Source of the DNA: CAZVQX01 sp964629735
GTDB lineage: Bacteria > Bacillota_I > Bacilli_A > RF39 > UBA660
Assembly: GCA_964629735.1 (NCBI GenBank)
Contig: CAZVQX010000002.1
Coordinates: 1 to 64,000, forward strand
DNA: 64,000 bases
Direction: 5' to 3'
Under the pieces are notes generated by a model. That model was given only the letters and a program-made list of their open reading frames with translations, had not been told where the DNA came from and made no database searches. Shown here in pieces: positions 25,245 through 34,419 of this stretch (the first letter of the stretch is position 1; each line of letters starts with the position of its first letter). The position numbers and the translations under genes were made by a program.

Positions 25245-27309
25245 TTTCTTTATTATCGCGCATATCTAATGTTGCTTCAATAATAGCATCATCTACTGTT
25301 TTTATAGCGTCTACTATCATACTATAACCAATTGCAGCACCAAACCCGTGCGCTAATGACTTAAACTCTTTATTTAATTTACGAATATAAGAAACAACTT
25401 CTTTTTCTTCATGACCAACTAAATAAACAAGAAATTCATTACCATCAGTTCTTATAATATCACTGTTTTCAGTTTGATTTTTTATTAATATATTAGCAGC
25501 ATCTTTAATAACCATATCGCCTTCGCTATGACCATAGTTATCATTAATATATGCAATATTATTTAAGTCAATAATAACAATAGTTTGCGGATATACTTCA
25601 CTCTCATCCCATATTTCTATATTATCATTTAAATAATTTCGATTTTTCAAAGATGTTAACAGATCAATATATTTTAATTTTTCTTCTTTTGATAAAACGT
25701 TTTTGACTTTTTTCTTATCTTTACGAACAGATGTAAATAAAGCTGTAGTTGCACCAATAATTATAATTAATGATGTAAGAACAACTAAACTTTTAATTAT
25801 AATTGGTTTTTTATCAATGTTAAATAGATTATAATACGCATCGTTTTCAATGCTTTTATTATTAACAAATGATAAATAAAAGTTAAAGAAATCATTAAAG
25901 ACTTTATTATCTTTTATATCCCTTGCTACAAAATTATAATTAGTTTTTAATTGTTCTTCATAATTAACTTGATAGTTTTTTAATTGATTATTTAAAAAAT
26001 ATTTATATACATTAGAATCAATAACAATAATTGAATCTTTGTTTATATTTTTTATTAATTCTAAAACATTATTAAATGATTTAACCTTTAATTTTTGTTC
26101 CAACAAATAATTATTAATAACATCACCTTTTAATGTTAAAACTTCTACATTTTGTAATGAATTAAGTGAATTAATAATTAAATTGTTTTTAATATGACTA
26201 ACAACTACAAATGAGTTTGAATAAACTGGAATAGTGTTATAAATATCCATATCATATTCATTGATGCTAAGATTATTCATCATTAAATCTAGCTTATTAC
26301 TATTAAAATCTTGTAACATCATTTTAATTGATTTATAACTCTTATAATTTATTTCAATATTAGCCATTTTAGAAAATGCTTTTAAAAATTCACTGTTATA
26401 ACCCTTTAATTTATTATTAATTAAAGTATCATATGGTGCATTTTCAACAAATCCATATGTATAACGTTTACTTCTAAAATCAACGCGTGATTTTTCCATA
26501 GTTTTGTTATAAGTAAAATAACTATTAGCTAAATGATTATTGTATTTACTTTCAAACTTTTCTTGTGACCATTTATCATAATATTTTTTCAAAATATTAT
26601 TTAATTTATCTGTCTTTCCTAATGTTAAAACAATATACTTGTTCATTTCTGTTATGTTATAAGCAATATTTAATTTTGTTTCAATAATTTTTTCTAAATA
26701 CATTGTTTTGGGTACAATTATAGCATTAATTGGATTAACTGTTTGATTAGTATTATCTTCACTTTCTATTTGAGCAGGCATCATATCATTAAACATCTTA
26801 TCTATATCATCATAAGTTTTAAAAACGTTATTAAATGAACCTTTTAAATAAGTATTAACAGTATCTACTTCTTTACTTAAAACCCCAATGGTTAATCCTT
26901 TTATTTCTTTTAAATCTTGAAATTTTTGTTTATTCCTAGTAACAATAACATATTCATCTTTATATAATAAAATATCGTTTTTAGTCAATTGATCAACAAC
27001 ATTAAAAGAATATTCTGGAATATCTTTTTCATTATATTGAAAGGATACTTTATTGAGAACCAAACCTGTTGTATTTTCTAAACTTTTTAAAAAATCAAAG
27101 AAAACACCATTACCACCATAATTAAATATTGGAACATCGTTAATTAACCCAATATCAATTACACTATTTTTATTTTTATCAATCCATTGTTTTTCTATTA
27201 AGTTAAGCGTTGTTTTTTTGTCTTCTTTATTATATATAATATATATACTTCCGGCTAATAAAACTAATATTATAGCACTGATAATAATCATTATTTTTTT
27301 ATTTTTCAT
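25222..27309 (-). CDS. Sensor with tandem solute-binding-like regions and a degenerate GGDEF domain
   Basis: After an N-terminal helix (about residues 5-24), two periplasmic-binding-protein-type lobes (about 40-255 and 275-490, SBP family 3-like) face outward. A second helix (about 505-525) leads to a cytoplasmic GGDEF domain (about 560-690). The domain keeps VIIDLNNIAYINDNYGHSEGD, but the signature reads TDGNEF in place of GGDEF, so the metal-binding acidic residue of the motif is Asn. Catalysis of c-di-GMP is therefore doubtful, and the domain may act as a binding or structural module. ATG behind AAGGTGG. It overlaps the YihY-family gene. Confidence 0.82.
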   Translation of the reverse strand: MKNKKIMIIISAIILVLLAGSIYIIYNKEDKKTTLNLIEKQWIDKNKNSVIDIGLINDVPIFNYGGNGVFFDFLKSLENTTGLVLNKVSFQYNEKDIPEYSFNVVDQLTKNDILLYKDEYVIVTRNKQKFQDLKEIKGLTIGVLSKEVDTVNTYLKGSFNNVFKTYDDIDKMFNDMMPAQIESEDNTNQTVNPINAIIVPKTMYLEKIIETKLNIAYNITEMNKYIVLTLGKTDKLNNILKKYYDKWSQEKFESKYNNHLANSYFTYNKTMEKSRVDFRSKRYTYGFVENAPYDTLINNKLKGYNSEFLKAFSKMANIEINYKSYKSIKMMLQDFNSNKLDLMMNNLSINEYDMDIYNTIPVYSNSFVVVSHIKNNLIINSLNSLQNVEVLTLKGDVINNYLLEQKLKVKSFNNVLELIKNINKDSIIVIDSNVYKYFLNNQLKNYQVNYEEQLKTNYNFVARDIKDNKVFNDFFNFYLSFVNNKSIENDAYYNLFNIDKKPIIIKSLVVLTSLIIIIGATTALFTSVRKDKKKVKNVLSKEEKLKYIDLLTSLKNRNYLNDNIEIWDESEVYPQTIVIIDLNNIAYINDNYGHSEGDMVIKDAANILIKNQTENSDIIRTDGNEFLVYLVGHEEKEVVSYIRKLNKEFKSLAHGFGAAIGYSMIVDAIKTVDDAIIEATLDMRDNKESEDQKID

Positions 27310-27321
27310 GAAACCACCTTA

Positions 27322-27774
27322 CTACTTACTCCACTTAAATGCTGCTGACGTTTTATGTTTATATCCAAAAATTGGATATATTTCACTTTCTTTAGAATCA
27401 CTATCAATAAATAGTTGAATATCAAAAAAATTAAGATCTGATTCTTGAAAATTTTCCAATATTTTTTGACCAATAGCTTGTGAACTAATTAAATCTATTG
27501 TTTCATCAACTTTAACTGTAAAATTAACTACTCTTCCTTTTATATTTGATTTGACATCAACAACACCTTTAATATCTTTAATCTTTAAATTCGCCTTATT
27601 TAATCTATTATTATCAATATTATGTTTTTCGATTCCATCTAACCGACTACCATAATAACTTTTTCTACTATCTGGATATAATAATTCTTTAAGACCAAAT
27701 AAGGTTAAAATAAGTAATATTAAAGCTACAAAAACTATTATGAATTTTACTTTATGTTTTTTTATATAATCCAT
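27322..27774 (-). CDS. Small membrane-anchored protein of unknown function
   Basis: About 150 residues with one N-terminal helix (about residues 10-30) after lysines, then a basic stretch and an alpha/beta segment (IKDIKGVVDVKSNIKGRVVNF). That segment is vaguely reminiscent of the Asp23/AmaP fold, though I do not claim membership. The ATG at 27772-27774 follows GGAGG, and a longer reading seven codons upstream would include the ribosome site. A strong promoter lies just upstream. It appears co-transcribed with the GGDEF sensor and YihY gene (12 bp to the next start). Confidence 0.7.
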   Translation of the reverse strand: MDYIKKHKVKFIIVFVALILLILTLFGLKELLYPDSRKSYYGSRLDGIEKHNIDNNRLNKANLKIKDIKGVVDVKSNIKGRVVNFTVKVDETIDLISSQAIGQKILENFQESDLNFFDIQLFIDSDSKESEIYPIFGYKHKTSAAFKWSK

Positions 27775-27797
27775 TTTGGTTCCTCCAATCGCCAAAC

Positions 27798-27826
27798 ATT
27801 ATACTATAATTTTTATTAATGTGCAA
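27798..27826 (-). promoter_or_regulatory. Promoter of the GGDEF-sensor operon
   Basis: TTGCAC (27821-27826) and TATAAT (27798-27803) with a 17-bp spacer on the minus strand. It lies directly behind the gatB stop codon, so the sensor operon is probably transcribed separately from gatCAB. Confidence 0.8.
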
Positions 27827-27827
27827 A

Positions 27828-29243
27828 TTAACGGTTAAGAGTTTCAACTAATAATTTATTTGCTAATTCTGGATTAACTTGCCCTTTGCTCTCTTTCATA
27901 ATCTGACCCATTAAATATTTTAAAGCTCGATCTTGGCCGCTCTTATAATCATCAACTGATTTTGAATTATTGTTAATAACATTATTAATTATTTTTAAGA
28001 TTTCTTCTTCATTATTAATTTGTTTTAAACCAAGTTTATCTATTATATTTTGAATATTTTCTCCTGTTTCTAATAATAATGGAATAATAGTTTTTAATTG
28101 TTTTGAAGATATTTCATTTTTTTCATATCTATTAACTAAATCTTGAAAGTTATCTACAGTTAACTTTATGTTATTAAACTCAAGTTTATTTTTATTTAAA
28201 TAACTACTAATTTCACCTGTTAAAATATTAGCACCAATCACAGGATTGATATTATTTATTATTTTTTCCAAAAACATACACATATCATAATTACCAACAA
28301 TTGTATTTATGTTGTTTTGATTAATACCTAAATCACTATACTTTTTTCTTAAATCCTTAGGCATATTTTGGATACTTCGTTGAACTTCTTTTATTATATC
28401 ATCAGTTAAATATATGTATGGGAGATTAGGCTCTGGATGATATCGATAATCAGTGTTTTCATCCTTAACTCTCATTAATAACGTCTTATTGGTACTATCA
28501 TCAAATCGCCTTGTTTCAGCTATAACTTTTTTACCACTGCCTAATATTTCTTTTTGTCGATTTATTTCATATAAGATGCTTGTTCCTACATTGCTAACTG
28601 AACCAATATTTTTAATTTCAACTTTTGTCCCTAATTGATCACTTTCTTTTTCTTTTAAAGAAATATTAACATCACATCGCATACTACCTTCTTCAATCTT
28701 AACATCGCTAACCCCTAAATATAACAATGTTTCGCGAATAGTATCAACATATTTAACGGCTTCAATATCACTTGTTATAACTGGTTTAGTTACTATTTCA
28801 ATTAAAGGGACGCCCGCCCTATTAAAATCTAACAGGGTTCCTTTCTCACTATGAATACTCTTACAAGTATCCTCTTCAATATGGATTCTTTCTATCGCAA
28901 TTTTTTTAAAATTACCATCAACTTCTATCTCAACATAACCATCATAACCTATTGGCGTCATATCTTGCGTTATTTGATAACCTTTAGATAAATCAGGATA
29001 AAAATAATTTTTGCGATCAAAATGCATTTTTTTATTTATTTTACAATTAAATGCGAGTGCGGCTTTTAATGCCATGTTGACAACCTCTTTATTTAAAGTT
29101 GGTAGCGTTCCCGGATAAGCTAAATCACCTAATGCAATATTTTCATTTGGAATTTCATTAAAACTATTTAATGAATTAGTAAACACTTTGCTTTGACTTT
29201 TTAATAAAACATGAATTTCAATTCCAATTGTTGGCTCAAGCAT
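27828..29243 (-). CDS. gatB: Aspartyl/glutamyl-tRNA amidotransferase subunit B
   Basis: GatB activates the side chain of Glu-tRNA-Gln or Asp-tRNA-Asn with ATP and accepts ammonia. Conserved regions are present: IGIEIHVLLKSQSK at the start, DLAYPGTLP, FDRKNYFYPDLSKGYQI, the metal/ATP site HIEEDTCKS (about residue 122), KIEEGSMRCDVN, RRFDDSTNKT and DYRYHPEP. The C-terminal YqeY-like tail ends in QIMKESKGQVNPELANKLL. Length of 471 aa is normal. It overlaps gatA by 8 bp. In contrast to GatA next to it, nothing in its active-site regions looks lost. Confidence 0.96.
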   Translation of the reverse strand: MLEPTIGIEIHVLLKSQSKVFTNSLNSFNEIPNENIALGDLAYPGTLPTLNKEVVNMALKAALAFNCKINKKMHFDRKNYFYPDLSKGYQITQDMTPIGYDGYVEIEVDGNFKKIAIERIHIEEDTCKSIHSEKGTLLDFNRAGVPLIEIVTKPVITSDIEAVKYVDTIRETLLYLGVSDVKIEEGSMRCDVNISLKEKESDQLGTKVEIKNIGSVSNVGTSILYEINRQKEILGSGKKVIAETRRFDDSTNKTLLMRVKDENTDYRYHPEPNLPYIYLTDDIIKEVQRSIQNMPKDLRKKYSDLGINQNNINTIVGNYDMCMFLEKIINNINPVIGANILTGEISSYLNKNKLEFNNIKLTVDNFQDLVNRYEKNEISSKQLKTIIPLLLETGENIQNIIDKLGLKQINNEEEILKIINNVINNNSKSVDDYKSGQDRALKYLMGQIMKESKGQVNPELANKLLVETLNR

Positions 29244-30579
29244 TAAATTCGCCCCCTAACTCTAAATTTTCAAGTACAAGACCAAATTTATATAATGATT
29301 CTTCACTTAAATTTTTTCCTAAAATACTTATATGTTTATTAAATAATGGCATTGATAAAACTGGTGTCCCTAGTATATTTGGTAATTTTAATAATAATTC
29401 ATCAGGATTAATAATTAAAATAAAATCATAATTTTGGAAAAATAATTTATATTCGTCAATTATTTTGGTCCTTAAAGCTAAAGCTTTGTAATAATATTTC
29501 AAATTATCTTTACTTAAAACATATGCACCATTAATTATCAATTGTTTTATATTACGACCGAAACCATTAGTTCTTGTCTTTACATATATATCATTATGAC
29601 TATTGCCAGTCTCGCTATATCCATATCTAATTCCATCAAAGCGGGACATGTTTGAGCTTATTTCACCACTGGCGATAATATTATATACACTACTTATATA
29701 ATCTACATAAGGAATATTTACATATTCAACTGTAAAACCTTGTTTTTTTATTTCTTGAATTATATTTTTAAATAAATTATTTTCTCCTTCTGCTAAATTA
29801 TCATTTAAATAATAATTAGGTATTGCTACTCTTTTATTTTTTAATTTCGTCTTTAAATTATTTATATTAAATTTATAATCCTTAACAGTCATATAATCTT
29901 TCTCATCAAAACCAATAATTGCATCAAACAAAATAGCATTATCTATTATGTTTTTACTAATAGGGGCAATTTGTTCAAAACTAGAGGTTGGTGATATTAA
30001 ACCATATCTTGATACTAATCCATAAGTTGGTTTTAAACTAACAACTTGGCTAAGTGATGAAGCCAAACTTAAATTTTCATTAATAGATGTAGCCAAAGAT
30101 ATAGGAGTGTAACCCACACTAACGGAAACTACACTTCCCCCACTTCCACCTATATGTTCATCGTTTATTTTATTTTTAACTAAACCATAATATCCTTCAT
30201 CTAAACTAATATCAAACTCACTCATATTGGCTTTCCCAACAATAATCATATTTTTCTCTTTTACTCTTTCAACAACGCTAGCATCATAAATTGGATAAAA
30301 ATTATCTAGCATAAGTGACCCACAACTCGTTTTAATACCTTTAGTTACTATGTTGTCGTTTATAACCAAAGGTATTGCAAATAAAAGATTGTCAACTTCT
30401 TTATTTTCTAATTCGTGTGCTTGTTTAATTGCACCTTCAATATCTAAGGTTATAAATGTATTAAATTGATCATTACTAACCTTTTCAACAAATTCATTTA
30501 CTAAATCAATTGGTAAAATCTTTTTGTTTTTTAATAACTCATTAATTTCTTTAATTGGTAAACTTAGATAATCACTCAT
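29236..30579 (-). CDS. gatA: Amidotransferase subunit A, glutaminase catalytic triad apparently lost
   Basis: By position between gatC and gatB, and by LKPTYGLVSRYGLISPTSS and SRFDGIRYGY, this is GatA, which normally hydrolyses glutamine to supply ammonia to GatB. The amidase-signature triad is Lys, cis-Ser, Ser. The lysine motif IKDN reads INDN (Asn74). The DTGGS nucleophile motif reads SINEN (Asn169 at the Ser position). The glycine loop GGSSGGS has lost one serine (GGSGGS, 144-149). The C-terminal glutamine-binding region is also shortened and the protein is 447 aa rather than about 485. The frame is open and the flanking conservation is strong, so this is not simple decay. Glutaminase activity is very unlikely. 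Confidence 0.88.
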   Translation of the reverse strand: MSDYLSLPIKEINELLKNKKILPIDLVNEFVEKVSNDQFNTFITLDIEGAIKQAHELENKEVDNLLFAIPLVINDNIVTKGIKTSCGSLMLDNFYPIYDASVVERVKEKNMIIVGKANMSEFDISLDEGYYGLVKNKINDEHIGGSGGSVVSVSVGYTPISLATSINENLSLASSLSQVVSLKPTYGLVSRYGLISPTSSFEQIAPISKNIIDNAILFDAIIGFDEKDYMTVKDYKFNINNLKTKLKNKRVAIPNYYLNDNLAEGENNLFKNIIQEIKKQGFTVEYVNIPYVDYISSVYNIIASGEISSNMSRFDGIRYGYSETGNSHNDIYVKTRTNGFGRNIKQLIINGAYVLSKDNLKYYYKALALRTKIIDEYKLFFQNYDFILIINPDELLLKLPNILGTPVLSMPLFNKHISILGKNLSEESLYKFGLVLENLELGGEFNA

Positions 30580-30860
30580 TTTATCACCCTTGGCACTAAA
30601 ATATAATCCCCTTCTCTATTAGGGGTATTTACTAAAATTTCTTCTTTTTTTATTGTGTTTTTTACTTTATCTTCATCAAAACAGTTAATTTGTTTTGATG
30701 GTGTAAAGGTAATCTCATCTTCACTTACTAATTGCTTTATTTTTTTAATATCTTCATACAGCTCATTTAAACTTTGTTCATAATAGATTAATTCATCTTC
30801 TCTTACATTAATCATAACATTGTCTGCTACCTTTTTTATCATTTCTTTATTAATAATCAT
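30576..30860 (-). CDS. gatC: Amidotransferase subunit C
   Basis: A 94-aa GatC, the small subunit that wraps around GatA and helps join it to GatB. The pattern of two N-terminal helices (VADNVMINVREDELIYY...LNELYEDIKKI) and an extended tail with TPNREGDYILVPRVIK is typical. It overlaps gatA by 4 bp and follows the CamS gene by one base. Its retention suggests that the GatA subunit still assembles despite losing its triad. Confidence 0.92.
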   Translation of the reverse strand: MIINKEMIKKVADNVMINVREDELIYYEQSLNELYEDIKKIKQLVSEDEITFTPSKQINCFDEDKVKNTIKKEEILVNTPNREGDYILVPRVIK

Positions 30861-30861
30861 T

Positions 30862-31905
30862 TTATCCTCCTATTATTGTCACAACACTCTTAGATGTATT
30901 ACTATCTTTTGTAATTAGTGCAATTGTATCATTACTATTTTTAAAAGTTAATTTTACATAAATATTGTCATTAAAATTTGAACTTAGTTCTTCACCTACA
31001 AGCTTTGTTAAATATAATAACTCATCTTTATAATAAGTGTTATTATAAATGGTTATATCAATTTTTTGTAATTTATTATTATAATATAAACCTCGGCCAG
31101 TTAAATTAAGCGAATCAATTGCTTTTTTTAATTTTTGCTCAAAATTCGTAAAAGAATTATAAGTATTAATATCACTATTACTTACATGTTCCGATTTTAA
31201 ATAATGATATTCATAACTTATTTTATTTAAATTTAAATTATCATTAGTAGTTAGTCCTATATATTTAATAGCGCCCGGGAGCATAGAATGTGGGCTGCTT
31301 AAAAAATAAACAGCAATTAATTTTTTAACATCTTTAAGTTCAGGAATATTATTAACATATTTAATAAGTTTGTTTGATTTATCAATAACTACATTATGCA
31401 AAATATCATCATTGATTTTTCGATGATTATAACTACCATACAAGCCTTTGTAAGCTTGATATGGATTAATTACTAAACCTAAAGTAATTCCTTTTAAGTT
31501 GCCATTACTAGCCAAATAATTTTGTTCAATTATTGTAGTAACATAATTAGGCTTAACTTTAATATCATCTATAATTATTTCTTTATCATTATTTAAAACT
31601 TTATTAGATAATAATTCTTTTAATTGTTTTTCGCTAATATACTGTCCAGATTGGTATAGTGAATTAATTGGCTTAAAATAATTTTTTGACAAATTTAATA
31701 AAGCATCTTCGGTTTCTGCATAATTATAATTATTTAAAAGGTTATTACTTATATAATTATTAGATACTGCTGACTTAAATGGAGTAAATACTTGATATTG
31801 CGAATCATCAAATAACACATCATAATTTTTAATTTCCTCTTTTTTAGGACGAACACAACCAGATATAAATAATAAAAAAATCATAATAAAGCCCAATTTT
31901 TTCAT
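30862..31905 (-). CDS. CamS-family lipoprotein (sex pheromone precursor-like)
   Basis: A lipoprotein signal peptide is visible with lipobox ISGC at residues about 14-17. The body (about 330 residues) has family-like segments such as LSSPHSMLPGAIKYIGLT and FTNFEQKLKKAIDSLNL. CamS is a conserved Firmicutes lipoprotein whose signal peptide can give a cAD1-like pheromone in some species; its own function is unsettled. Being directly upstream of gatCAB is the order I recall from staphylococci and bacilli, which supports the call. ATG behind GGTGG with a TATAAT box about 20 bp upstream. Confidence 0.85.
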   Translation of the reverse strand: MKKLGFIMIFLLFISGCVRPKKEEIKNYDVLFDDSQYQVFTPFKSAVSNNYISNNLLNNYNYAETEDALLNLSKNYFKPINSLYQSGQYISEKQLKELLSNKVLNNDKEIIIDDIKVKPNYVTTIIEQNYLASNGNLKGITLGLVINPYQAYKGLYGSYNHRKINDDILHNVVIDKSNKLIKYVNNIPELKDVKKLIAVYFLSSPHSMLPGAIKYIGLTTNDNLNLNKISYEYHYLKSEHVSNSDINTYNSFTNFEQKLKKAIDSLNLTGRGLYYNNKLQKIDITIYNNTYYKDELLYLTKLVGEELSSNFNDNIYVKLTFKNSNDTIALITKDSNTSKSVVTIIGG

Positions 31906-32087
31906 AGTACCACCACATTTTAATTATAACATTAATATCTTTTTTTTTCTATATTTTATAATTAATTTTAATTAAACGATAGTACTAAATTTAGCTTATA
32001 AATCTTTAATTTATATATTAAAAAGTTTTTAGTCTTTTATCACATTATCTATTTTTTTACATATTTTAAAGTATGAGGAGTAAGAAT

Positions 32088-32333
32088 ATGGAAATATCAT
32101 TATCTAAATTACCTTTTGGTAAATCAGCAATTGTTAAAAAAATTAAAAATGATGATTTTACTAAAAGACGATTATTAGATTTGGGACTTATTGAAGGTAC
32201 TGAAATTAAAAGTGTACAAATAAGTCCATTTGGTGAACCTGTTGCCTATCTTATTAGAGGAGCCGTTATTGCTATAAGAAAGGAAATAACTGATTTAATA
32301 TTAGTTTGTCCTATTAGTGAGGTGAATATATAA
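32088..32333 (+). CDS. feoA: Ferrous iron transport accessory protein FeoA
   Basis: A small SH3-like protein (about 81 aa) that works with FeoB. Visible are SLSKLPFGKSAIVKKI, RRLLDLGLIEGTEI and GEPVAYLIRGAVIAIRKE, the standard FeoA pattern. I take the ATG at 32088-32090 behind GAGGAG; an upstream ATG at 32073 overlaps the ribosome site. The 182 bp before it, shared with divergent camS, show no clear Fur box or riboswitch to my eye. Its stop is directly followed by the feoB start. Confidence 0.94.
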   Translation: MEISLSKLPFGKSAIVKKIKNDDFTKRRLLDLGLIEGTEIKSVQISPFGEPVAYLIRGAVIAIRKEITDLILVCPISEVNI

Positions 32334-34397
32334 ATGAATAATAATATTGTTGTAGCTTTAGCTGGAAACCCTAATGTTGGTAAAAGTACGATTTTTAACA
32401 AACTTACTGGTTTAAAACAACACACTGGTAATTGGCCTGGTAAAACTGTATCCCAATCAATTGGCCATTTTGTTTTTAACAATAACCAATTTATGGTTGT
32501 TGATCTACCTGGCACTTATTCACTTATGTCAAACTCACCAGAAGAAGAAATCGCTCGAGATTTTATTTGTTTTGAAAAACCTGATGTTACGGTTGTTGTG
32601 GTTGATGCAACTTGTTTGGAAAGAAATTTAAATTTAGTACTCCAAACTATGGAAATTACATCTAGAATAATAATATGTGTTAATTTAATGGATGAAGCTA
32701 AACGGAAAGGAATTAAGATTGATTTAAAAGAGCTTGAAAAACAATTAGGAGTTAAAGTAATAGGAACGAGTGCGAATAAAGGATTTGGTATTAAAGATTT
32801 GAAGGGTGCTATTAATAATATAGTTAATAATAAAAATAAATTATTAAATTCTTTTGAGCATTACGATAATAATATAAGAGAAGAAATTCAGAAATTAAAA
32901 AAGACATTAAACATTAATAATGAATGGATTATCCTTAAGTTAATTGAAGGAAATGAAGATTTAAATATAAAAATTAATAATAAATTTAATTTAAAGTTAA
33001 ATTACGAAAATATAAATGATTTAATAATGGATTCTAGAAATAGAATAATCAAAAATAATAACAACTTTAATATTCAAGAAATTCTTGTTGAACAAATTGT
33101 TAAGAAAAGTGAATTCATTTTTAATAAAGTAGTTACCTCTAATAAAGATTATAATAAATTCGATAATACTATTGATAAATATTTAACGTCCAAATTATTT
33201 GGTATACCTATTATGATTTTGTTGTTTGGAATTATTTTTTTCATAACAATAAGCGGGGCGAATGTCCCTTCAGATATTCTGGCTAAATACTTATTTAAAC
33301 TTGGTAATTATTTTTCTGATTTTTTAAAATGGATTTCTCTTCCTATCTGGCTAAACGATATGATGATATATGGAATATATCGTACTTTAGCATGGGTAGT
33401 ATCCGTTATGTTGCCACCTATGGCTATATTTTTTCCGCTTTTTACTTTGTTAGAAGATTTAGGATATTTACCACGGATTGCTTTTAATTTAGATAAACTC
33501 TTTAAAAAAGCCGGCACTTGTGGTAAGCAAGCATTAACAATGTGTATGGGGTTTGGTTGTAATGCGGCCGGGGTTGTCGGTTGTCGCATTATAAATTCAC
33601 CAAAAGAAAGATTAATTGCAATTATTACTAATAACTTTGTTCCTTGCAATGGACGATTCCCTATTTTAATTGCCGTTATTACTATGTTTTTTACAAATGT
33701 TTTTTATAAACCTATCCAACCTTTTATGTTAACAATAATTTTAACACTTGTTATTATTTTTAGTATATTTATCACTTTAACAATCTCTAAATTGTTATCA
33801 ACAACTTTTTTAAAAGGTATTCCTTCAAACTTTACACTAGAACTTCCGCCCTATCGAAAACCACAAGTAAAAGATATTATTATTAGATCATTTATAGATC
33901 GAACATTGAAAGTTTTAGGTAGAGCCATTATAGTAGCAATACCGGCTGGCATTGTCATTTGGTTGATGGCTAATATTAATATTTATAATGCAAGTATTTT
34001 AACTTATTGTGCGGATTTTTTAAATCCTTTGGCCCAACTAATTGGAATGGACGGATATATACTAATGGCATTTATTTTAGGATTTCCAGCCAATGAAATT
34101 GTTATACCTATCATCATTATGAGTTACATGGCTACTGGTAATATAACTGAATTAAATTCATTAAAAGAATTAAAAATATTATTTGTTGATAATGGTTGGA
34201 CTTGGTTAACTGCAATTTCAGTAATGCTTTTTACTTTAATGCACTGGCCTTGTGGAACAACATGCTTAACAATTAAGAAAGAAACCCAAAGTTTAAAATG
34301 GACCATTATTTCAATTTTAGTCCCTACGATAACAGGTATAATTATTTGTTTTGTTGGAATTAATTGTTTAAGATTAATACTTGCTTTTTTTGCATAA
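32334..34397 (+). CDS. feoB: Ferrous iron transporter FeoB
   Basis: A GTP-gated Fe(II) permease. The cytosolic G domain has G1 GNPNVGKST (about residues 9-17), G3 DLPGTYSL, G4 NLMDEAKRKG and G5 TSANKG. A helical GDI-like region follows to about residue 270, and then about eight membrane helices with two Gate motifs. Conserved GFGCNAAGVVGCRI and NNFVPCNGRFPIL carry the cysteines typical of the first gate. 687 aa is within the normal range. It has its own AGGTG ribosome site inside the feoA end and is the only transporter in the window with a plausible assigned metal. Confidence 0.95.
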   Translation: MNNNIVVALAGNPNVGKSTIFNKLTGLKQHTGNWPGKTVSQSIGHFVFNNNQFMVVDLPGTYSLMSNSPEEEIARDFICFEKPDVTVVVVDATCLERNLNLVLQTMEITSRIIICVNLMDEAKRKGIKIDLKELEKQLGVKVIGTSANKGFGIKDLKGAINNIVNNKNKLLNSFEHYDNNIREEIQKLKKTLNINNEWIILKLIEGNEDLNIKINNKFNLKLNYENINDLIMDSRNRIIKNNNNFNIQEILVEQIVKKSEFIFNKVVTSNKDYNKFDNTIDKYLTSKLFGIPIMILLFGIIFFITISGANVPSDILAKYLFKLGNYFSDFLKWISLPIWLNDMMIYGIYRTLAWVVSVMLPPMAIFFPLFTLLEDLGYLPRIAFNLDKLFKKAGTCGKQALTMCMGFGCNAAGVVGCRIINSPKERLIAIITNNFVPCNGRFPILIAVITMFFTNVFYKPIQPFMLTIILTLVIIFSIFITLTISKLLSTTFLKGIPSNFTLELPPYRKPQVKDIIIRSFIDRTLKVLGRAIIVAIPAGIVIWLMANINIYNASILTYCADFLNPLAQLIGMDGYILMAFILGFPANEIVIPIIIMSYMATGNITELNSLKELKILFVDNGWTWLTAISVMLFTLMHWPCGTTCLTIKKETQSLKWTIISILVPTITGIIICFVGINCLRLILAFFA

Positions 34398-34419
34398 AAA
34401 AAACAAGTATTAACTTGTT
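34396..34419 (-). terminator. Terminator between convergent feoB and efp
   Basis: ACAAGT/ACTTGT with a TAAT loop is followed by eight T on the minus strand, so it serves efp best. The plus-strand reading has a weaker T tail and may also act on feoAB. Confidence 0.8.

Noticed and set aside
29236..30579. GatA as a frameshifted pseudogene
   Set aside because: The frame is open from start to stop, overlaps gatC and gatB correctly, and retains strongly conserved flanking segments. Only catalytic residues changed.
31906..32087. Fur box or riboswitch before feoAB
   Set aside because: The 182-bp region is AT-rich but shows no inverted repeat or conserved motif that I can support.
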